NCBI RefSeq assembly: GCF_017104715.1
Contig: NZ_JAAGPI010000007.1
Coordinates: forward strand, 1 to 64,000
Direction: 5' to 3'
From: Burkholderia sp. Ac-20365
Lineage (GTDB): Bacteria > Pseudomonadota > Gammaproteobacteria > Burkholderiales > Burkholderiaceae
Length of the DNA: 64,000 bases
Part shown: one piece after another, positions 16,693-27,309 of the stretch
Layout: every line of letters begins with the position of its first letter
How positions within the stretch are numbered: position 1 is the first letter of the stretch
Position numbers and translations under genes: made by a program
The notes under the pieces: generated by a model
What the model was told of the DNA's origin: nothing
The model's input: only the letters and a program-made list of their open reading frames with translations
The model's database searches: none

Positions 16693-19600
16693 TTAGCTCG
16701 CGTTCGTATCGCCAGCCGGCGTTATCGCAGCGCGCGTCGCGAAACGATGCAGCGCGAGGAAGATCACGGGCGTCGAGAACAACGTAAGCAACTGGCTCAC
16801 CACCAGCCCGCCGATGATCGCAATGCCAAGCGGCTGCCGCAGTTCATGCCCCATGCCCGTGCCGAGCGCGAGCGGCAGTGCGCCGAACAGCGACGCACAG
16901 GTCGTCATCAAAATGGGCCGGAAGCGCAGTTCACACGCGCGGCGCATCGCGTCGCGTGCGGCAAGACCGAGCTCGCGTTCCTGTTCGAGCGCGAAGTCGA
17001 CCATCATGATCGCGTTCTTCATCACGATGCCGACCAGCAGCACGATGCCGATCAAGCCAATGATGTCGAGTTCGCCGCCGCACAGCAGCAGCGCAGCGAG
17101 CGCGCCGCATGCAGCGGACGGCAGCGTCGAGAGAATCGTCAGCGGATGCACGAGGCTTTCGTAAAGGATGCCGAGCAGGATATACACCGCGACCAGCGCG
17201 CCGATCAGCAGCAACGCTTCGTTCGACATCGACGTGCTGTAGAGCTGCGCGGCGCCTTCCAGGTTCATCTGCACGCTCGCGGGCGCATCGAGTTTCTTCT
17301 CGATCGCTTCCACGCGATCGACGCCCGTGCCGAGCGTCACGCCATCCGCGAGATTGAACGACACGTCGGCGTACGGAAACTGCGCCTGGCGCTGGATCGT
17401 CAGCGGTGCAGCGCCAACCGTTGCTGTCGCGATGCTCGACAACGGCGAAAGCGAAGTGGACGTGCTGCCCGAAGTCGAAGTCGAAGACGAAGAAGACGTA
17501 GACGAAGCACTCGTTGTCCCGACATACAGCCCATCCAGCAACGCCATCGGCGACTCGCCAACCAGCCGCACATCAGCGCCGATCGTCACGTGATACTGGT
17601 TCACGTGTGTATAGATGGTCGAAATCTGCCGGTCACCGAATGCGTCGTACAGCGTGTTGTCGATATCCTGCGCCGTCAGGCCAAGCCGCGACGCCGTCGC
17701 GCGATCGAAGTCGAACTTCAGCACGTTGCCCTGCTGCTGCGCCTGGCTTTGCACGTCGGTGAACATCGGATCGGCGCGCAGTGCGTCGAGCAGACGCTGC
17801 GTCCATTCGTTGAGTTCCGTGCGATCGGTCGCCTGCACGCCGATGCGGTAACTGTTCGCGTTGATCTGATCGTCGAGCGTCAGATCCTGCACGGGATGCA
17901 GATAGAGCTTCAGGTCCGCGCGCTGCGCGGCGTCGCGCGTGAGCCGCTGAATCACTGTGCGGCTCGCATCGCCATCCTTCAGCGTGATGAGCATGCGGCC
18001 CTGGTTGATAGTCGGATTGTTCTGGTCGATACCGACGAACGACGAGACGCTGGCCACGGCGCTATCGTTCGCGACGCGGCCCGCCAGCGTGCGCGTCGAC
18101 GCCGCCATCCGTTCGAACGACGCGCGCGGCGAACCGAGCGAAATCCCTTCGATCAGCCCGGTATCCTGCTCCGGGAACAAGCCTTTGGGCAGCAGCACGA
18201 ACAGCACGCAAGTCAGCAGCGTCGTGATGACGACCATCACGAGCACCGTCACACGATGCTCGAATGCCCAATCAAGCGCACGCAGATACCCACGATTCAA
18301 ACGCGCAAGCCAGTCCTTCGCGGAGGCATCGCTGTCGCTCGCGGCATGATCGGCACGCAGCATGCGGGCGGCCATCATCGGCGTGAGCGTCAGCGAAACC
18401 CATGCGGAAATCACGATCGCAATCGCCAGCGTCAACGCGAATTCGCGGAACAGCCGGCCGATCACATCGGGCATGAAGAAAAGCGGAATCAGCACCGCGA
18501 CCAGCGCGACCGAGATCGACAGAATCGTGAAGCCGATCTGTCTCGCGCCTTTTAATGCTGCGTCCAAAGGCGTTTCGCCGTTTTCGATGTGACGCATCAC
18601 GTTTTCGAGCATCACGATCGCGTCGTCGACCACGAAGCCGGTCGCCACCGTCAGCGCCATCAGCGTGAGGTTGTTGACCGAGAAGCCGAGCATGTAAATG
18701 CCCGCCACCGTGCCGACCAGCGCGAAAGGCACCGTGACAGCAGGAATCAGCGTGAACTCGAGCCGCCGCAGGAACACGAACACGACCATCACGACGAGCG
18801 CGATCGCCGCGGCCAGTTCCATCTTCACGTCATGCACGGAAGCGCGTATCGTCTGCGTGCGGTCGCTCAGCACGTTGATCTTCACGGTCGCGGGCAGCGA
18901 TGCGCGCAGTTGCGGCAACAACGCCTCGATCCGGTCCACGACTTCGATCACGTTCGCGCCCGGCTGCCGCTGCACATTGATGATGATCGCGGGCGTCGCG
19001 CCGCTCCATGCGGCCTGGCGCGGATTTTCCGCAGCCTCCGAGATCTTCGCGACATCGGCGAGACGAACGGGCGCGCCGTTGCGATATGCCAGCACGAGGT
19101 CCTGGTAATCGGCGGCGGACGTGAGCTGGTCGTTCGCGTCGATCGTGAAGGCCTGCAACGGGCCGTCGATCGTACCTTTCGCGCTGCTCACGTTTGCATC
19201 GCCGACCGCCGTGCGCACGTCTTCGAGCGACAGGCCCATCGCGTTCAGCGCACGCGTGTCGGTCTGCACGCGCACGGCAGGCCGCGCGCCGCCCGACAAC
19301 GTCACCAGCCCGACGCCCGACACCTGCGAGAGCTTCTGCGCAATGCGCGTATCCGTCAGGTCTTCGACGCGCGTGAGCGGCAATGCATCGGACGTGACGG
19401 CGAGCGTCAGCACGGCCGTATCGGCGGGATTGACCTTGCTGTAGACGGGCGGATAAGGCAGGTTGGTCGGCAGCGTGCTGTTCGCGCTGTTGATCGCGGC
19501 CTGCACTTCCTGCTCGGCTTCGTCGAGATTGGTCGAGGTCTGGAACTGCAGCGTGACCAGCGACACGCCAAGCGAACTCGTCGAGTTCATGCGCTTGAGC

Positions 19601-19827
19601 CCCGCCATCTGGCCGAACTGCTTTTCGAGCGGCGCGGTGACGGACGTGCTGATCACATCGGGCGATGCGCCCGGATACTGTGTGTAGACCTGGATGGTCG
19701 GATAGTCGATCTCGGGCAGCGCGGACACAGGCATCAGCCGGTACGCGATCAGACCGATCAGCAGCAGGGCAAGCGTCATCAGACCGGTCGCGACAGGACG
19801 GCGGATGAACGGGCGGGAAATATCCAT
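16693..19827 (-). CDS. mdtB: RND multidrug efflux permease, MdtB-like
   Basis: 1044 aa RND permease, partner of the MdtC-like protein encoded next. N-terminus MDISRPFIRRPVATGLM is typical of MdtB. TM4 has TGFVVDDAIVMLENV and TM10 has VGIVMKNAIMMVDFAL, so the proton relay is intact. A Ser/Thr-rich insert at about residues 770-795 precedes SPLSSIATATV, at the same place as in MdtC. The adaptor gene ends 25 nt upstream. Known MdtABC pumps export bile salts, novobiocin and similar compounds; the substrate here is not inferable. Confidence 0.93.
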   Translation of the reverse strand: MDISRPFIRRPVATGLMTLALLLIGLIAYRLMPVSALPEIDYPTIQVYTQYPGASPDVISTSVTAPLEKQFGQMAGLKRMNSTSSLGVSLVTLQFQTSTNLDEAEQEVQAAINSANSTLPTNLPYPPVYSKVNPADTAVLTLAVTSDALPLTRVEDLTDTRIAQKLSQVSGVGLVTLSGGARPAVRVQTDTRALNAMGLSLEDVRTAVGDANVSSAKGTIDGPLQAFTIDANDQLTSAADYQDLVLAYRNGAPVRLADVAKISEAAENPRQAAWSGATPAIIINVQRQPGANVIEVVDRIEALLPQLRASLPATVKINVLSDRTQTIRASVHDVKMELAAAIALVVMVVFVFLRRLEFTLIPAVTVPFALVGTVAGIYMLGFSVNNLTLMALTVATGFVVDDAIVMLENVMRHIENGETPLDAALKGARQIGFTILSISVALVAVLIPLFFMPDVIGRLFREFALTLAIAIVISAWVSLTLTPMMAARMLRADHAASDSDASAKDWLARLNRGYLRALDWAFEHRVTVLVMVVITTLLTCVLFVLLPKGLFPEQDTGLIEGISLGSPRASFERMAASTRTLAGRVANDSAVASVSSFVGIDQNNPTINQGRMLITLKDGDASRTVIQRLTRDAAQRADLKLYLHPVQDLTLDDQINANSYRIGVQATDRTELNEWTQRLLDALRADPMFTDVQSQAQQQGNVLKFDFDRATASRLGLTAQDIDNTLYDAFGDRQISTIYTHVNQYHVTIGADVRLVGESPMALLDGLYVGTTSASSTSSSSSTSTSGSTSTSLSPLSSIATATVGAAPLTIQRQAQFPYADVSFNLADGVTLGTGVDRVEAIEKKLDAPASVQMNLEGAAQLYSTSMSNEALLLIGALVAVYILLGILYESLVHPLTILSTLPSAACGALAALLLCGGELDIIGLIGIVLLVGIVMKNAIMMVDFALEQERELGLAARDAMRRACELRFRPILMTTCASLFGALPLALGTGMGHELRQPLGIAIIGGLVVSQLLTLFSTPVIFLALHRFATRAAITPAGDTNAS

Positions 19828-19852
19828 CGGTATCGGTTGCGTCTATAGCGCG

Positions 19853-21016
19853 TCAGTTGCGCACGATCTTCACGGCGCTGCCGTCGTCGAGCTTGTCCGC
19901 GCCGTCGAGCACGATTGCATCGCCCGCTTTCAGGTCGCCCTTTTCGATCACGGTCGCGTCGTTGTACGCGACGCCCGCCGTCACATGGCGCAGCGCGACC
20001 TTGCCGGCGCCCTGTTTTGTGTCGGCGGCGCTGAGCGTCAGCACGAAATCGCCGGATGCGCCGTGCTGGATTGCGACCGTCGGCACAGTCAGCGCGTCGT
20101 GCAACGTGCCGACCGTCATTCGCACGTTGACGAAGCGGTTCGGGAACAGCCGGCCGTCGCGGTTCGGCGCGCTTGCCTTCAACTTCACCGTGCCTGTCGT
20201 CGTGTCGGCCTGGTTATCAATGGCAGCGAGCGTCGCGTGGTCGAGCACGGTGCGCTTGTCGCGCGCGAAAATCTCGACGGGCAATGCGCCCTTGTCGTGG
20301 AATGCGTCGACGACGTCGCCCATCTTGTCTTCGGGCAGCGCGTAGACGACGGTGGTCGGCGAATCGCTGGTGATGGTCGCGATGCCGGTGGTGTCGCTCG
20401 TCGTCACGTAGTTGCCGGCGTCGGTGGACAGCAGGCCGATCGTGCCGTCCATCGGCGCAACGATCTCGCAGTAACCCACCTGCACCTGCAGATTCGCGAC
20501 GCTGCCCTGATCGGCCTTGACGGTGCCTTGATACTGGCGCAGCGTCGAACGTTGCGTATCGAGCGTCTGGCGCGAGATCGAACCGCCATCGATCAGCGTT
20601 TGATAACGCGTCAAATCGGCCTGCGCATTGGCGAGCAGCGCCTGGTCATGTTCGAGCGTGCCTTGCGCTTCGAGCAGCTGCGCACGCAGCGCGCGCGAAT
20701 CGATCCGCGCAATCGGCTGGCCTGCTTTGACGCGCTGGCCTTCCTTCACGAGCACGGCTTCGAGCGTGCCGTTGACCTGCGTCTTCACGGTGACGGTCGC
20801 GCGCGGCGTGACGGTGCCGAGCGCGTCGAGTTGCAGCGGCACGTCGGCGCGCGTCGCGCTGCCGACGGTAACAGGCGTCGCCTGCGCAACAGGATGCGGC
20901 GGCTTGTGGAACGCAGCGAACGCCTGCCAGACGATCACACCGGCAGCCACGATGCCTGCGGCAATCAACACTCGACGGATTGAACGATTGAATTTCACGC
21001 GATGTTTTGTCGGCAC
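19853..21016 (-). CDS. mdtA: RND periplasmic adaptor, MdtA-like
   Basis: 387 aa membrane-fusion protein joining the RND permeases to the outer-membrane channel. N-terminal anchor VLIAAGIVAAGVIVWQAF, then the lipoyl halves (VTVKTQVNGTLEAVLVKEGQ and YCEIVAPMDGTIGLLSTDAG), a coiled-coil hairpin between them and a beta-barrel region (GRLFPNRFVNVRMTVG). The annotated start is GTG at 21016; a second in-frame GTG at 20998 is possible, and neither has a strong ribosome-binding site. First gene of the mdtABC-outer-membrane-factor operon; a terminator of the preceding operon is 29 nt upstream. Confidence 0.9.
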   Translation of the reverse strand: MPTKHRVKFNRSIRRVLIAAGIVAAGVIVWQAFAAFHKPPHPVAQATPVTVGSATRADVPLQLDALGTVTPRATVTVKTQVNGTLEAVLVKEGQRVKAGQPIARIDSRALRAQLLEAQGTLEHDQALLANAQADLTRYQTLIDGGSISRQTLDTQRSTLRQYQGTVKADQGSVANLQVQVGYCEIVAPMDGTIGLLSTDAGNYVTTSDTTGIATITSDSPTTVVYALPEDKMGDVVDAFHDKGALPVEIFARDKRTVLDHATLAAIDNQADTTTGTVKLKASAPNRDGRLFPNRFVNVRMTVGTLHDALTVPTVAIQHGASGDFVLTLSAADTKQGAGKVALRHVTAGVAYNDATVIEKGDLKAGDAIVLDGADKLDDGSAVKIVRN

Positions 21017-21044
21017 TCGGGCCGCTCAACGGTTTGCGAAACGG

Positions 21045-21072
21045 AAAAAAGAACGACGCCTCGAGGGCGTCG
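21045..21072 (-). terminator. Rho-independent terminator of the BpeAB-OprB-like operon
   Basis: On the minus strand a CGACGCC / GGCGTCG stem (21054-21060 with 21066-21072, 5-nt loop) is followed by TTCTTTTTT (21045-21053). It is placed after the outer-membrane-factor gene ending at 21190 and before mdtA. A second hairpin, GCGTCTC-ACAT-GAGACGC (21090-21107), lies just before it and could be an operator or part of the same termination region. Confidence 0.8.
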
Positions 21073-21189
21073 CCGGAAGGCAGCATGCCGCGTCTCACAT
21101 GAGACGCAGCGGCTGTCCAGGAGGTAAGGTGAATGTAACTGCGGGCAAACGCGCCCAGGTTTAGCGCGCTTAGCAGATGTTTCCGTGTG

Positions 21190-22710
21190 TTACAGCGGCG
21201 CAGTGGCCGATGCGGACTGGGCAGGCTTGGCGTCTTGCTGGGCGTAGGGTGCGTCTGCGGCACGCGGGGTATCGCCCGTATGTTCGATCCATCCGCCGCC
21301 AAGATACTGATAGAGATCGACAAGATTGGTCAGCCGGTTCAGCGATGCCGTAATCAGCGACTGCTGCGCCGAATACAGGTCGCTCTGCGCCGTCAGCACG
21401 TTCAGATAGCTGTCCACGCCGTTGCGGTAGCGCAGATCCGACAGGTCGTAGCGACGCTGCTGCGACTCGACGTTCTCCTGCAGCGCCTTGATCTGCCTGT
21501 CGTAGGTGCCGCGCGCCGCCAGCCCGTCCGAGACTTCGCGGAACGCTGTCTGGATTGCTTTCTCGTACTGAGCGACGGCCACGTTCTTTTCGAGCGTCGC
21601 CAGATCGAGATTCGCGCGATTCTCGCCGCCCTTGAAGATCGGCACGGAGATGGTCGGCCCGAAGCTCCACGCCAGTTGCCCCGGCTTGAACAGGCTGCCG
21701 AGGCTCGCGCTCGCGGTGCCGAAGTCGCCCGTGAGCGAGATGCTCGGGAAAAACGCCGCGCGCGCCGCGCCGATGTTCGCGTTCGAGCCGATCAAGGTCG
21801 CTTCCGCTTCCATGATGTCGGGACGGCGCGTCAGCAGATCGGACGGCAGGCCCGCCGGGATATCCGCGAGCAGTTGCTGGCCCGCGAGCGGCAAGCCCTT
21901 CGGCAGGTCTGCCGGCAACGGCGCGCCGACCAGCAGCACCAGCGCGTTTTCGGCCTGCGCGCGCGAACGCTGCTGGCTTTCGTAGTTCGACTGCGCCTGC
22001 TGCATCGTGCCCGCCGCTTCGCGCAGATCGAGTTCGGAGCCGGTGCCTGTGTTGTACTGGAGCTTTGTCAGTTCGTACGAACGGCGCGCCGTCTCGTACG
22101 TGTTCTTCGTGCTTTCCAGCATTTCGTCGTAGGCGACGAGCGTCAGGTATTGATCGGCGACCTGCGAGACCAGCAGAATTTCTTCCGCCTTGCGCGCCTG
22201 CGCCGTCGAGAAATACGTCTGCAACGACTGTTCGGTGAGGCTGCGCACCTTGCCGAAGAAGTCGAGTTCCCACGAGGCGCTTGCGGCTACCTGATAATCG
22301 GAACCCACCGACGCGTGGCCAACATACGACAGGTCCTTCGGCGTGCGGCTGCGCGTGCCCGTGCCATCGACGGAAACCGACGGCATCAGGTCGGCGCGTT
22401 GAATGCGGTACTGCGCACGCGCTTCTTCCACTTTGAGCGCTGAGACGCGCAGGTCGCGATTATTCTGCAGCGCGAGTTCGATCAGCTTTTGCAGACGCGG
22501 ATCGACGAAGAATTCACGCCAGCCGATGTCGGTCGCAGCGTGATCGCTTGCCGAGCGTGTTGCCTTAGCGGCAACGGGCTGATTGTCATAGACGCCGCCT
22601 TGCGGAAAGGTCGACGCGACGGGCGCGGCCGGACGCTCGTAAGTCGGCGCGAGCGTGCAGCCGGTCGCGAAGAGCGCGGCGGCGAGCGTCGCTAGTAGTG
22701 TTCTGTTCAT
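21190..22710 (-). CDS. RND efflux outer-membrane lipoprotein, OprM/OprB-like
   Basis: 506 aa. Signal peptide with lipobox ALFATGC (Cys18) followed by TLAPTYERP, as in OprM-family channels. Two OEP domains show alternating long helices; AAFFPSISLTGDFGTAS and VPIFKGGENRANLDLATLE are recognisable second-repeat landmarks. It completes the tripartite pump encoded upstream (adaptor at 25894, permease at 22721); the gap from the permease gene is 10 nt. The arrangement equals bpeAB-oprB of Burkholderia. The C-terminal about 35 residues are Ala/Gln-rich and poorly conserved in such proteins. Confidence 0.93.
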   Translation of the reverse strand: MNRTLLATLAAALFATGCTLAPTYERPAAPVASTFPQGGVYDNQPVAAKATRSASDHAATDIGWREFFVDPRLQKLIELALQNNRDLRVSALKVEEARAQYRIQRADLMPSVSVDGTGTRSRTPKDLSYVGHASVGSDYQVAASASWELDFFGKVRSLTEQSLQTYFSTAQARKAEEILLVSQVADQYLTLVAYDEMLESTKNTYETARRSYELTKLQYNTGTGSELDLREAAGTMQQAQSNYESQQRSRAQAENALVLLVGAPLPADLPKGLPLAGQQLLADIPAGLPSDLLTRRPDIMEAEATLIGSNANIGAARAAFFPSISLTGDFGTASASLGSLFKPGQLAWSFGPTISVPIFKGGENRANLDLATLEKNVAVAQYEKAIQTAFREVSDGLAARGTYDRQIKALQENVESQQRRYDLSDLRYRNGVDSYLNVLTAQSDLYSAQQSLITASLNRLTNLVDLYQYLGGGWIEHTGDTPRAADAPYAQQDAKPAQSASATAPL

Positions 22711-22720
22711 ATGCGTGTCC

Positions 22721-25700
22721 TTACTGGGCCGTTTCTTCTTCGACGTCGTGTTCGCTGCCGTGCGGCGTCGAACCGTCGCGCGAGAACTTCTCGCGGATCA
22801 CGACGTAGAACATCGGAATCATGAAAACGGCGAGGAACGTGGCCGTCAGCATCCCGCCGATCACGCCCGTACCGATTGCGTGCTGGCTCGACGAACCCGC
22901 GCCGTTGCTGATCGCGAGCGGCAGCACGCCGAGCACGAACGCAAGCGACGTCATCAGGATCGGACGCAGACGCAGACGCGCGGCTTCGAGCGCGGCCTGC
23001 ACAGCCGTCATGCCTTCGTTGATCTGCAATTCGCGCGCAAACTCGACGATCAGAATCGCGTTCTTCGCCGACAGACCCACCGTAGTCAGCAAGCCGACCT
23101 GGAAGAACACGTCGTTCTCCAGCCCGCGCAGGGTGACGGCGAGCAACGCGCCGATCACGCCGAGCGGCACGACCAGAATCACCGCGAACGGAATCGACCA
23201 GCTTTCGTACAGTGCGGCCAGACACAGGAACACGACGAGGATCGAGATGCCGTACAGAATCGGCGCCTGCGAGCCCGACTGACGCTCCTGGAACGACAGC
23301 CCGGTCCACTCGTAGCCGATGCCTTGCGGCAGTTTCGCGGCAATCGCTTCCATTGCGGACATTGCCTGGCCGGTACTCTTGCCAGCGGAAGCAGCGCCCT
23401 GGATTTCCACTGAGGAAATGCCGTTGTAGCGTTCGAGCTTCGGCGAACCGTAGATCCAGTGGCCCGACGCCACCGACGTCAGCGGCATCATCGATCCCGA
23501 ACTGCCGCGCACGTACCACTTGCTCATGTCCTCGGGGTTCATACGGAACGACGGCTCGCCCTGCAGATAGACCTTCTTGATCCGGCCATCGGTATCGAGG
23601 AAGTTGTTCACATACGCCGATGCCCACGCAATCGAGAACGTCTGGTCGATATCGGACACGGTGACGCCGAGCGCCTGCGCCTTCTCGCGGTCGATATCGA
23701 CCTTGAACTGCGGCGTATCCGACAGCCCGTTCGGGCGCACCAGCGCCAGCGACGGATCTTTCGCGGCCATGCCGAGCAACTGGTTGCGCGCCGCCATCAG
23801 CGCTTCGTGACCGAGACCGGCGTTGTCGGTCAGTTCGAAGTCGAAGCCGGAAGCGGTGCCGAGTTCGGGAATCGACGGCGGATTCACCGCGATCACGGTC
23901 GCATCCTTGTACGACGCGTAGTGGCCGAACACGCGGCCCACCAACGCCTGCACTTTCTGGTTTGCGTGCTGGCGTTGCGAGTAATCCTTCATCCGCACGA
24001 ATGCGAGACCGGCGTTCTGGCCGCGTCCCGCAAAGCTGAAGCCATTTACCGTGAAGACCGAGTCGACCACATCTTTTTCGTCGTTGAGCAGATAGTCGGT
24101 GACGTTCTTCAGCGTGCGCGCGGTGGTTTCCTGCGTCGAGCCGGGCGGCGTCTGGACCAGCACGAACATCGTGCCCTGATCTTCATCGGGCAGGAACGAC
24201 TTCGGCAGACGCATGAACAGGAAGCCCACAGCAACGATCACCACCAGATACAGCACGAGCCAGCGGCCCGAGCGGCGGATCACATGCTGCACGCCCGTGT
24301 GATACTTGTCGCGGCCGTTGTCGAACGTGCGGTTGAACCAGCCGAAGAAGCCCTTCTTCGTGCCGTGATGACCCTTCGGAATCGGCTTGAGGATCGTCGC
24401 GCACAAAGCGGGCGTGAGCACCAGCGCCACCAGCACGGACAGCACCATCGCGGCCACGATAGTCAGCGAGAACTGTCGATAGATCGCGCCGACCGAGCCG
24501 CCCGAGAACGCCACCGGCACGAACACCGCCGACAGCACCAGCGCCACGCCAACCAGTGCGCCCGTGATCTGGCCCATTGCCTTGCGTGTCGCCTCTCTTG
24601 GCGGCAAGCCCTCTTCGGCCATCACGCGCTCGACGTTTTCGACGACCACGATCGCATCGTCCACCAGCAGGCCGATCGCGAGCACGAGCCCGAACATCGA
24701 CAGCGTGTTGATCGAGAAACCCGCCGCGCTCATGATCGCGAACGTGCCGAGCAGCACCACGGGCACCGCGATGGTCGGAATCAGCGTCGCGCGCAGGTTC
24801 TGCAGGAACAGGTACATCACGAGGAACACCAGCACGATGCCCTCGAACAGCGTCTTCACCACTTCTTCAATCGACATCTTCACGAACGGCGTCGTGTCGT
24901 ACGGATACTTCACGACCAGACCGTGCGGGAAGTTCTTCGACAGTGCGTCGATCTTCGCGCGCACCAGCTTCGCCGTCTGCAGCGCGTTCGCGCCCGTCGC
25001 CAGCTGGATACCAAAGCCTGCCGTCGGCTGCCCGTTGTACTTGGTGTCGAAGTTGTAGTTCTCGCCGCCCAGATCGATACGCGCCACATCCTTGATGCGC
25101 ACCTGCGAACCGTCCTGATTGACCTTCAGCAGGACATTGCCGAACTCGGTCGGCGTTTGCAGCAAGGTTGCCTGCGTGATGGTCGCCTGCAACACCTGAC
25201 CCGGTACAGCGGGCGTGCCGCCGAGCGAACCCGCCGCGACCTGCACGTTCTGATTGGTCAACGCGGTTTCGACATCGACCGGTGTGAGGCTGTACTGGTT
25301 CAGCTTGTTCGCATCGAGCCAGACGCGCATCGCGAACTGCGAGCCGAACAACTGCACGGTGCCCACGCCATCGACGCGGCTCACCGGATCTTCGACGTGC
25401 GATGCGACATAGTTCGCCAGATCGTAGCGATCCATGCTGCCGTCCGTCGACACGAACGCCATCACCAGCAGGAAGCTGCTGCTCGACTTCGTGACCTTCG
25501 TGCCCTGCTGCTGCACGGATTCGGGCAACAGCGGCGTCGCGAGTTGCAGCTTGTTCTGCACCTGAACCTGCGCGATGTCGGGGTTCGTGCCTGCCGCGAA
25601 GGTCAGCGTGATGGTTGCGTTGCCGGAATCGTCGCTCGACGACGAGATGTACAGCAGATGGTCGAGACCGCTCATCTGCTGCTCGATCACCTGCGTGACG

Positions 25701-25879
25701 GTGTTTTCAACCGTTTTCGCCGATGCGCCCGGATACGTCGCGCTGATCTGCACCGCGGGCGGCGCAATGGTCGGATACTGCGCGATGGGAAGATTGAAAA
25801 TCGAAGCGATGCCCGCGAGCATCAGAATGATTGCGATGACCCACGCAAAGATGGGCCGGTCGATAAAGAACTTTGCCAT
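22721..25879 (-). CDS. bpeB: RND multidrug efflux permease, AcrB/BpeB-like (HAE1)
   Basis: 1052 aa, standard HAE1 length. N-terminus [17 protein letters not shown] is the AcrB/MexB signature. The relay aspartates lie in [17 protein letters not shown] (TM4) and the lysine in [14 protein letters not shown] (TM10). Other AcrB landmarks are [18 protein letters not shown] and [15 protein letters not shown]. Expected to export macrolides, fluoroquinolones and aminoglycoside-type or quorum-sensing-related compounds, as for BpeAB/AmrAB, but specificity cannot be read here. The adaptor gene is 14 nt upstream; the repressor gene is divergent at 27310. Confidence 0.94.
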   Translation of the reverse strand: MAKFFIDRPIFAWVIAIILMLAGIASIFNLPIAQYPTIAPPAVQISATYPGASAKTVENTVTQVIEQQMSGLDHLLYISSSSDDSGNATITLTFAAGTNPDIAQVQVQNKLQLATPLLPESVQQQGTKVTKSSSSFLLVMAFVSTDGSMDRYDLANYVASHVEDPVSRVDGVGTVQLFGSQFAMRVWLDANKLNQYSLTPVDVETALTNQNVQVAAGSLGGTPAVPGQVLQATITQATLLQTPTEFGNVLLKVNQDGSQVRIKDVARIDLGGENYNFDTKYNGQPTAGFGIQLATGANALQTAKLVRAKIDALSKNFPHGLVVKYPYDTTPFVKMSIEEVVKTLFEGIVLVFLVMYLFLQNLRATLIPTIAVPVVLLGTFAIMSAAGFSINTLSMFGLVLAIGLLVDDAIVVVENVERVMAEEGLPPREATRKAMGQITGALVGVALVLSAVFVPVAFSGGSVGAIYRQFSLTIVAAMVLSVLVALVLTPALCATILKPIPKGHHGTKKGFFGWFNRTFDNGRDKYHTGVQHVIRRSGRWLVLYLVVIVAVGFLFMRLPKSFLPDEDQGTMFVLVQTPPGSTQETTARTLKNVTDYLLNDEKDVVDSVFTVNGFSFAGRGQNAGLAFVRMKDYSQRQHANQKVQALVGRVFGHYASYKDATVIAVNPPSIPELGTASGFDFELTDNAGLGHEALMAARNQLLGMAAKDPSLALVRPNGLSDTPQFKVDIDREKAQALGVTVSDIDQTFSIAWASAYVNNFLDTDGRIKKVYLQGEPSFRMNPEDMSKWYVRGSSGSMMPLTSVASGHWIYGSPKLERYNGISSVEIQGAASAGKSTGQAMSAMEAIAAKLPQGIGYEWTGLSFQERQSGSQAPILYGISILVVFLCLAALYESWSIPFAVILVVPLGVIGALLAVTLRGLENDVFFQVGLLTTVGLSAKNAILIVEFARELQINEGMTAVQAALEAARLRLRPILMTSLAFVLGVLPLAISNGAGSSSQHAIGTGVIGGMLTATFLAVFMIPMFYVVIREKFSRDGSTPHGSEHDVEEETAQ

Positions 25880-25893
25880 TAGACGCGCCCTCG

Positions 25894-27111
25894 TTACTGC
25901 GCGCTATGCGCATCGGACGCGGGCGCTGCTGCTGTCTGCGTGTTCGCGTCGGTGTTCGGCAGTTGCGCGGCAACTGTCTTCACGGTCATGCCCGGACGCA
26001 CCTTGTCGACGCCCTGCACGATCACGCGATCGCCCGTTTGCAGGCCGCTTTCGACGACCCAGTTCGCGCCGTACGTGCCCGAAGTCACCAGTTGACGCGT
26101 GACGACCTTGCCGTCCGCGCCGACCACGAACGCCGTCGGGTCGCCCTTCTGATCGTGCGTGACACCCTGTTGCGGCACGACGAACGCCTGCTCGTTGACG
26201 CCTTCCTCGATCTTCGCGCGTACATACATACCGGGCAGCAACACGCGCTGCGCGTTGTCGAACAGCGCGCGCACGGTGACGGAGCCTGTGGTCTGATCGA
26301 CGGTGACGTCGGAGAATTCGAGCTTGCCGGTGCCGCCGTACGGACGGCCATCTTCGAGAATCAGCGTGACCTTCGCGGCGTTCGGGCCGCTCGTCTTCAG
26401 GCGCCCTTCCTGCGCGTCGCGGCGCAGTTTCAGGCCAACGAGGCTCGATTGCGTGAGGTCCACGTAGACAGGATCCAGTTGCTGCACAGTGGCGAGCAGC
26501 GTCGCCGCGCTCGACTGCACGTAAGCGCCTTCCGTCACCGACGACTTGCCGATGCGTCCAGAGATCGGCGACGTCACGTCGGTGTAGCCGAGATTGATCT
26601 GTGCGGTGTCGACGGCGGCCTTGCCCGACGCGACATCGGCGGCGGCCTGGCCTTCCGAGGCCACGGCGTTGTCGTAGTCCTGCTTGCTGATCGCGTTCGC
26701 GGCGACGAGCACCTTGTAGCGCTCGGCTTCCGCGTGCGTCGAGGCGAGCGATGCCTGCGCCTTCGCAAGCGTCGCCTTTGCGCTATTCAGCGACGCGATA
26801 TACGGCGCGGGATCGATCTTGTAGAGCGTCTGCCCGGCCTTCACTTCGCTGCCTTCCGTGAACGCGCGTTTCAGAACAATGCCATCGACGCGCGCCCGCA
26901 CCTCAGCGACAAGATGCGCGCTGACGCGGCCCGGCAGTTCGACGGTCACGGGCACACCCGTGGGATTGACGGTGACGACGCCGACTTCGGGCGTCTGTTG
27001 AGGTGGCGCAGCGGGCTTGTCGCTGCACGCGGCAAACAGCGGAAGGACGGCGGAGATCGCGGCGCTGGCCGCGAGCATACGAAAGTTACGGTTCTTTAAT
27101 AGCGCAGGCAT
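25894..27111 (-). CDS. bpeA: RND periplasmic adaptor lipoprotein, AcrA/BpeA-like
   Basis: 405 aa. Signal peptide with lipobox LFAACS (Cys about 28), so it is lipid-anchored to the inner membrane like AcrA. It contains [27 protein letters not shown], the biotinyl-lipoyl-like half, a coiled-coil hairpin ([24 protein letters not shown]) and the beta-barrel ([19 protein letters not shown]). The frame is open about 350 nt further upstream, but ATG 27111 starts the signal peptide. The divergent TetR gene begins 198 nt away, with palindromic operator candidates between. Confidence 0.93.
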   Translation of the reverse strand: MPALLKNRNFRMLAASAAISAVLPLFAACSDKPAAPPQQTPEVGVVTVNPTGVPVTVELPGRVSAHLVAEVRARVDGIVLKRAFTEGSEVKAGQTLYKIDPAPYIASLNSAKATLAKAQASLASTHAEAERYKVLVAANAISKQDYDNAVASEGQAAADVASGKAAVDTAQINLGYTDVTSPISGRIGKSSVTEGAYVQSSAATLLATVQQLDPVYVDLTQSSLVGLKLRRDAQEGRLKTSGPNAAKVTLILEDGRPYGGTGKLEFSDVTVDQTTGSVTVRALFDNAQRVLLPGMYVRAKIEEGVNEQAFVVPQQGVTHDQKGDPTAFVVGADGKVVTRQLVTSGTYGANWVVESGLQTGDRVIVQGVDKVRPGMTVKTVAAQLPNTDANTQTAAAPASDAHSAQ

Positions 27112-27153
27112 CGTACAAACTTGTTTGAATTGAACGGAGCCGGCGCGCAACGA

Positions 27154-27168
27154 GCGTTGGTCCAACGC
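27154..27168. promoter_or_regulatory. Candidate TetR operator in the efflux pump promoter
   Basis: GCGTTGG-T-CCAACGC is a perfect 7-bp inverted repeat with a 1-nt centre, about 45 nt upstream of the adaptor start. A half-site copy TCCAACGCG recurs at 27252-27260, closer to the tetR gene. Dyads of this type near divergent acrR/bpeR genes are usual repressor sites; binding is inferred. Confidence 0.55.
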
Positions 27169-27237
27169 GCACCGACACGATAAGGTCGTGACGATAGGCG
27201 TTGTCAGCCTTTCGTGGGTTACAGCGCCCAGGCTGCC

Positions 27238-27251
27238 GTAAGACTTGTTAA
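27238..27251 (+). promoter_or_regulatory. GTAAGACTTG box shared with the two-component promoter
   Basis: GTAAGACTTGTTAA here matches GTAAGACTTGCTAA at 27989-28002 in 13 of 14 positions. It lies between the efflux repressor gene and the pump operon. Possible binding site of the response regulator encoded at 28120. Confidence 0.4.
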
Positions 27252-27309
27252 TCCAACGCGTCTCCGCGCCGACTACGATGCCCGCGTGATTCCTGCAGGA
27301 AACAGACGT

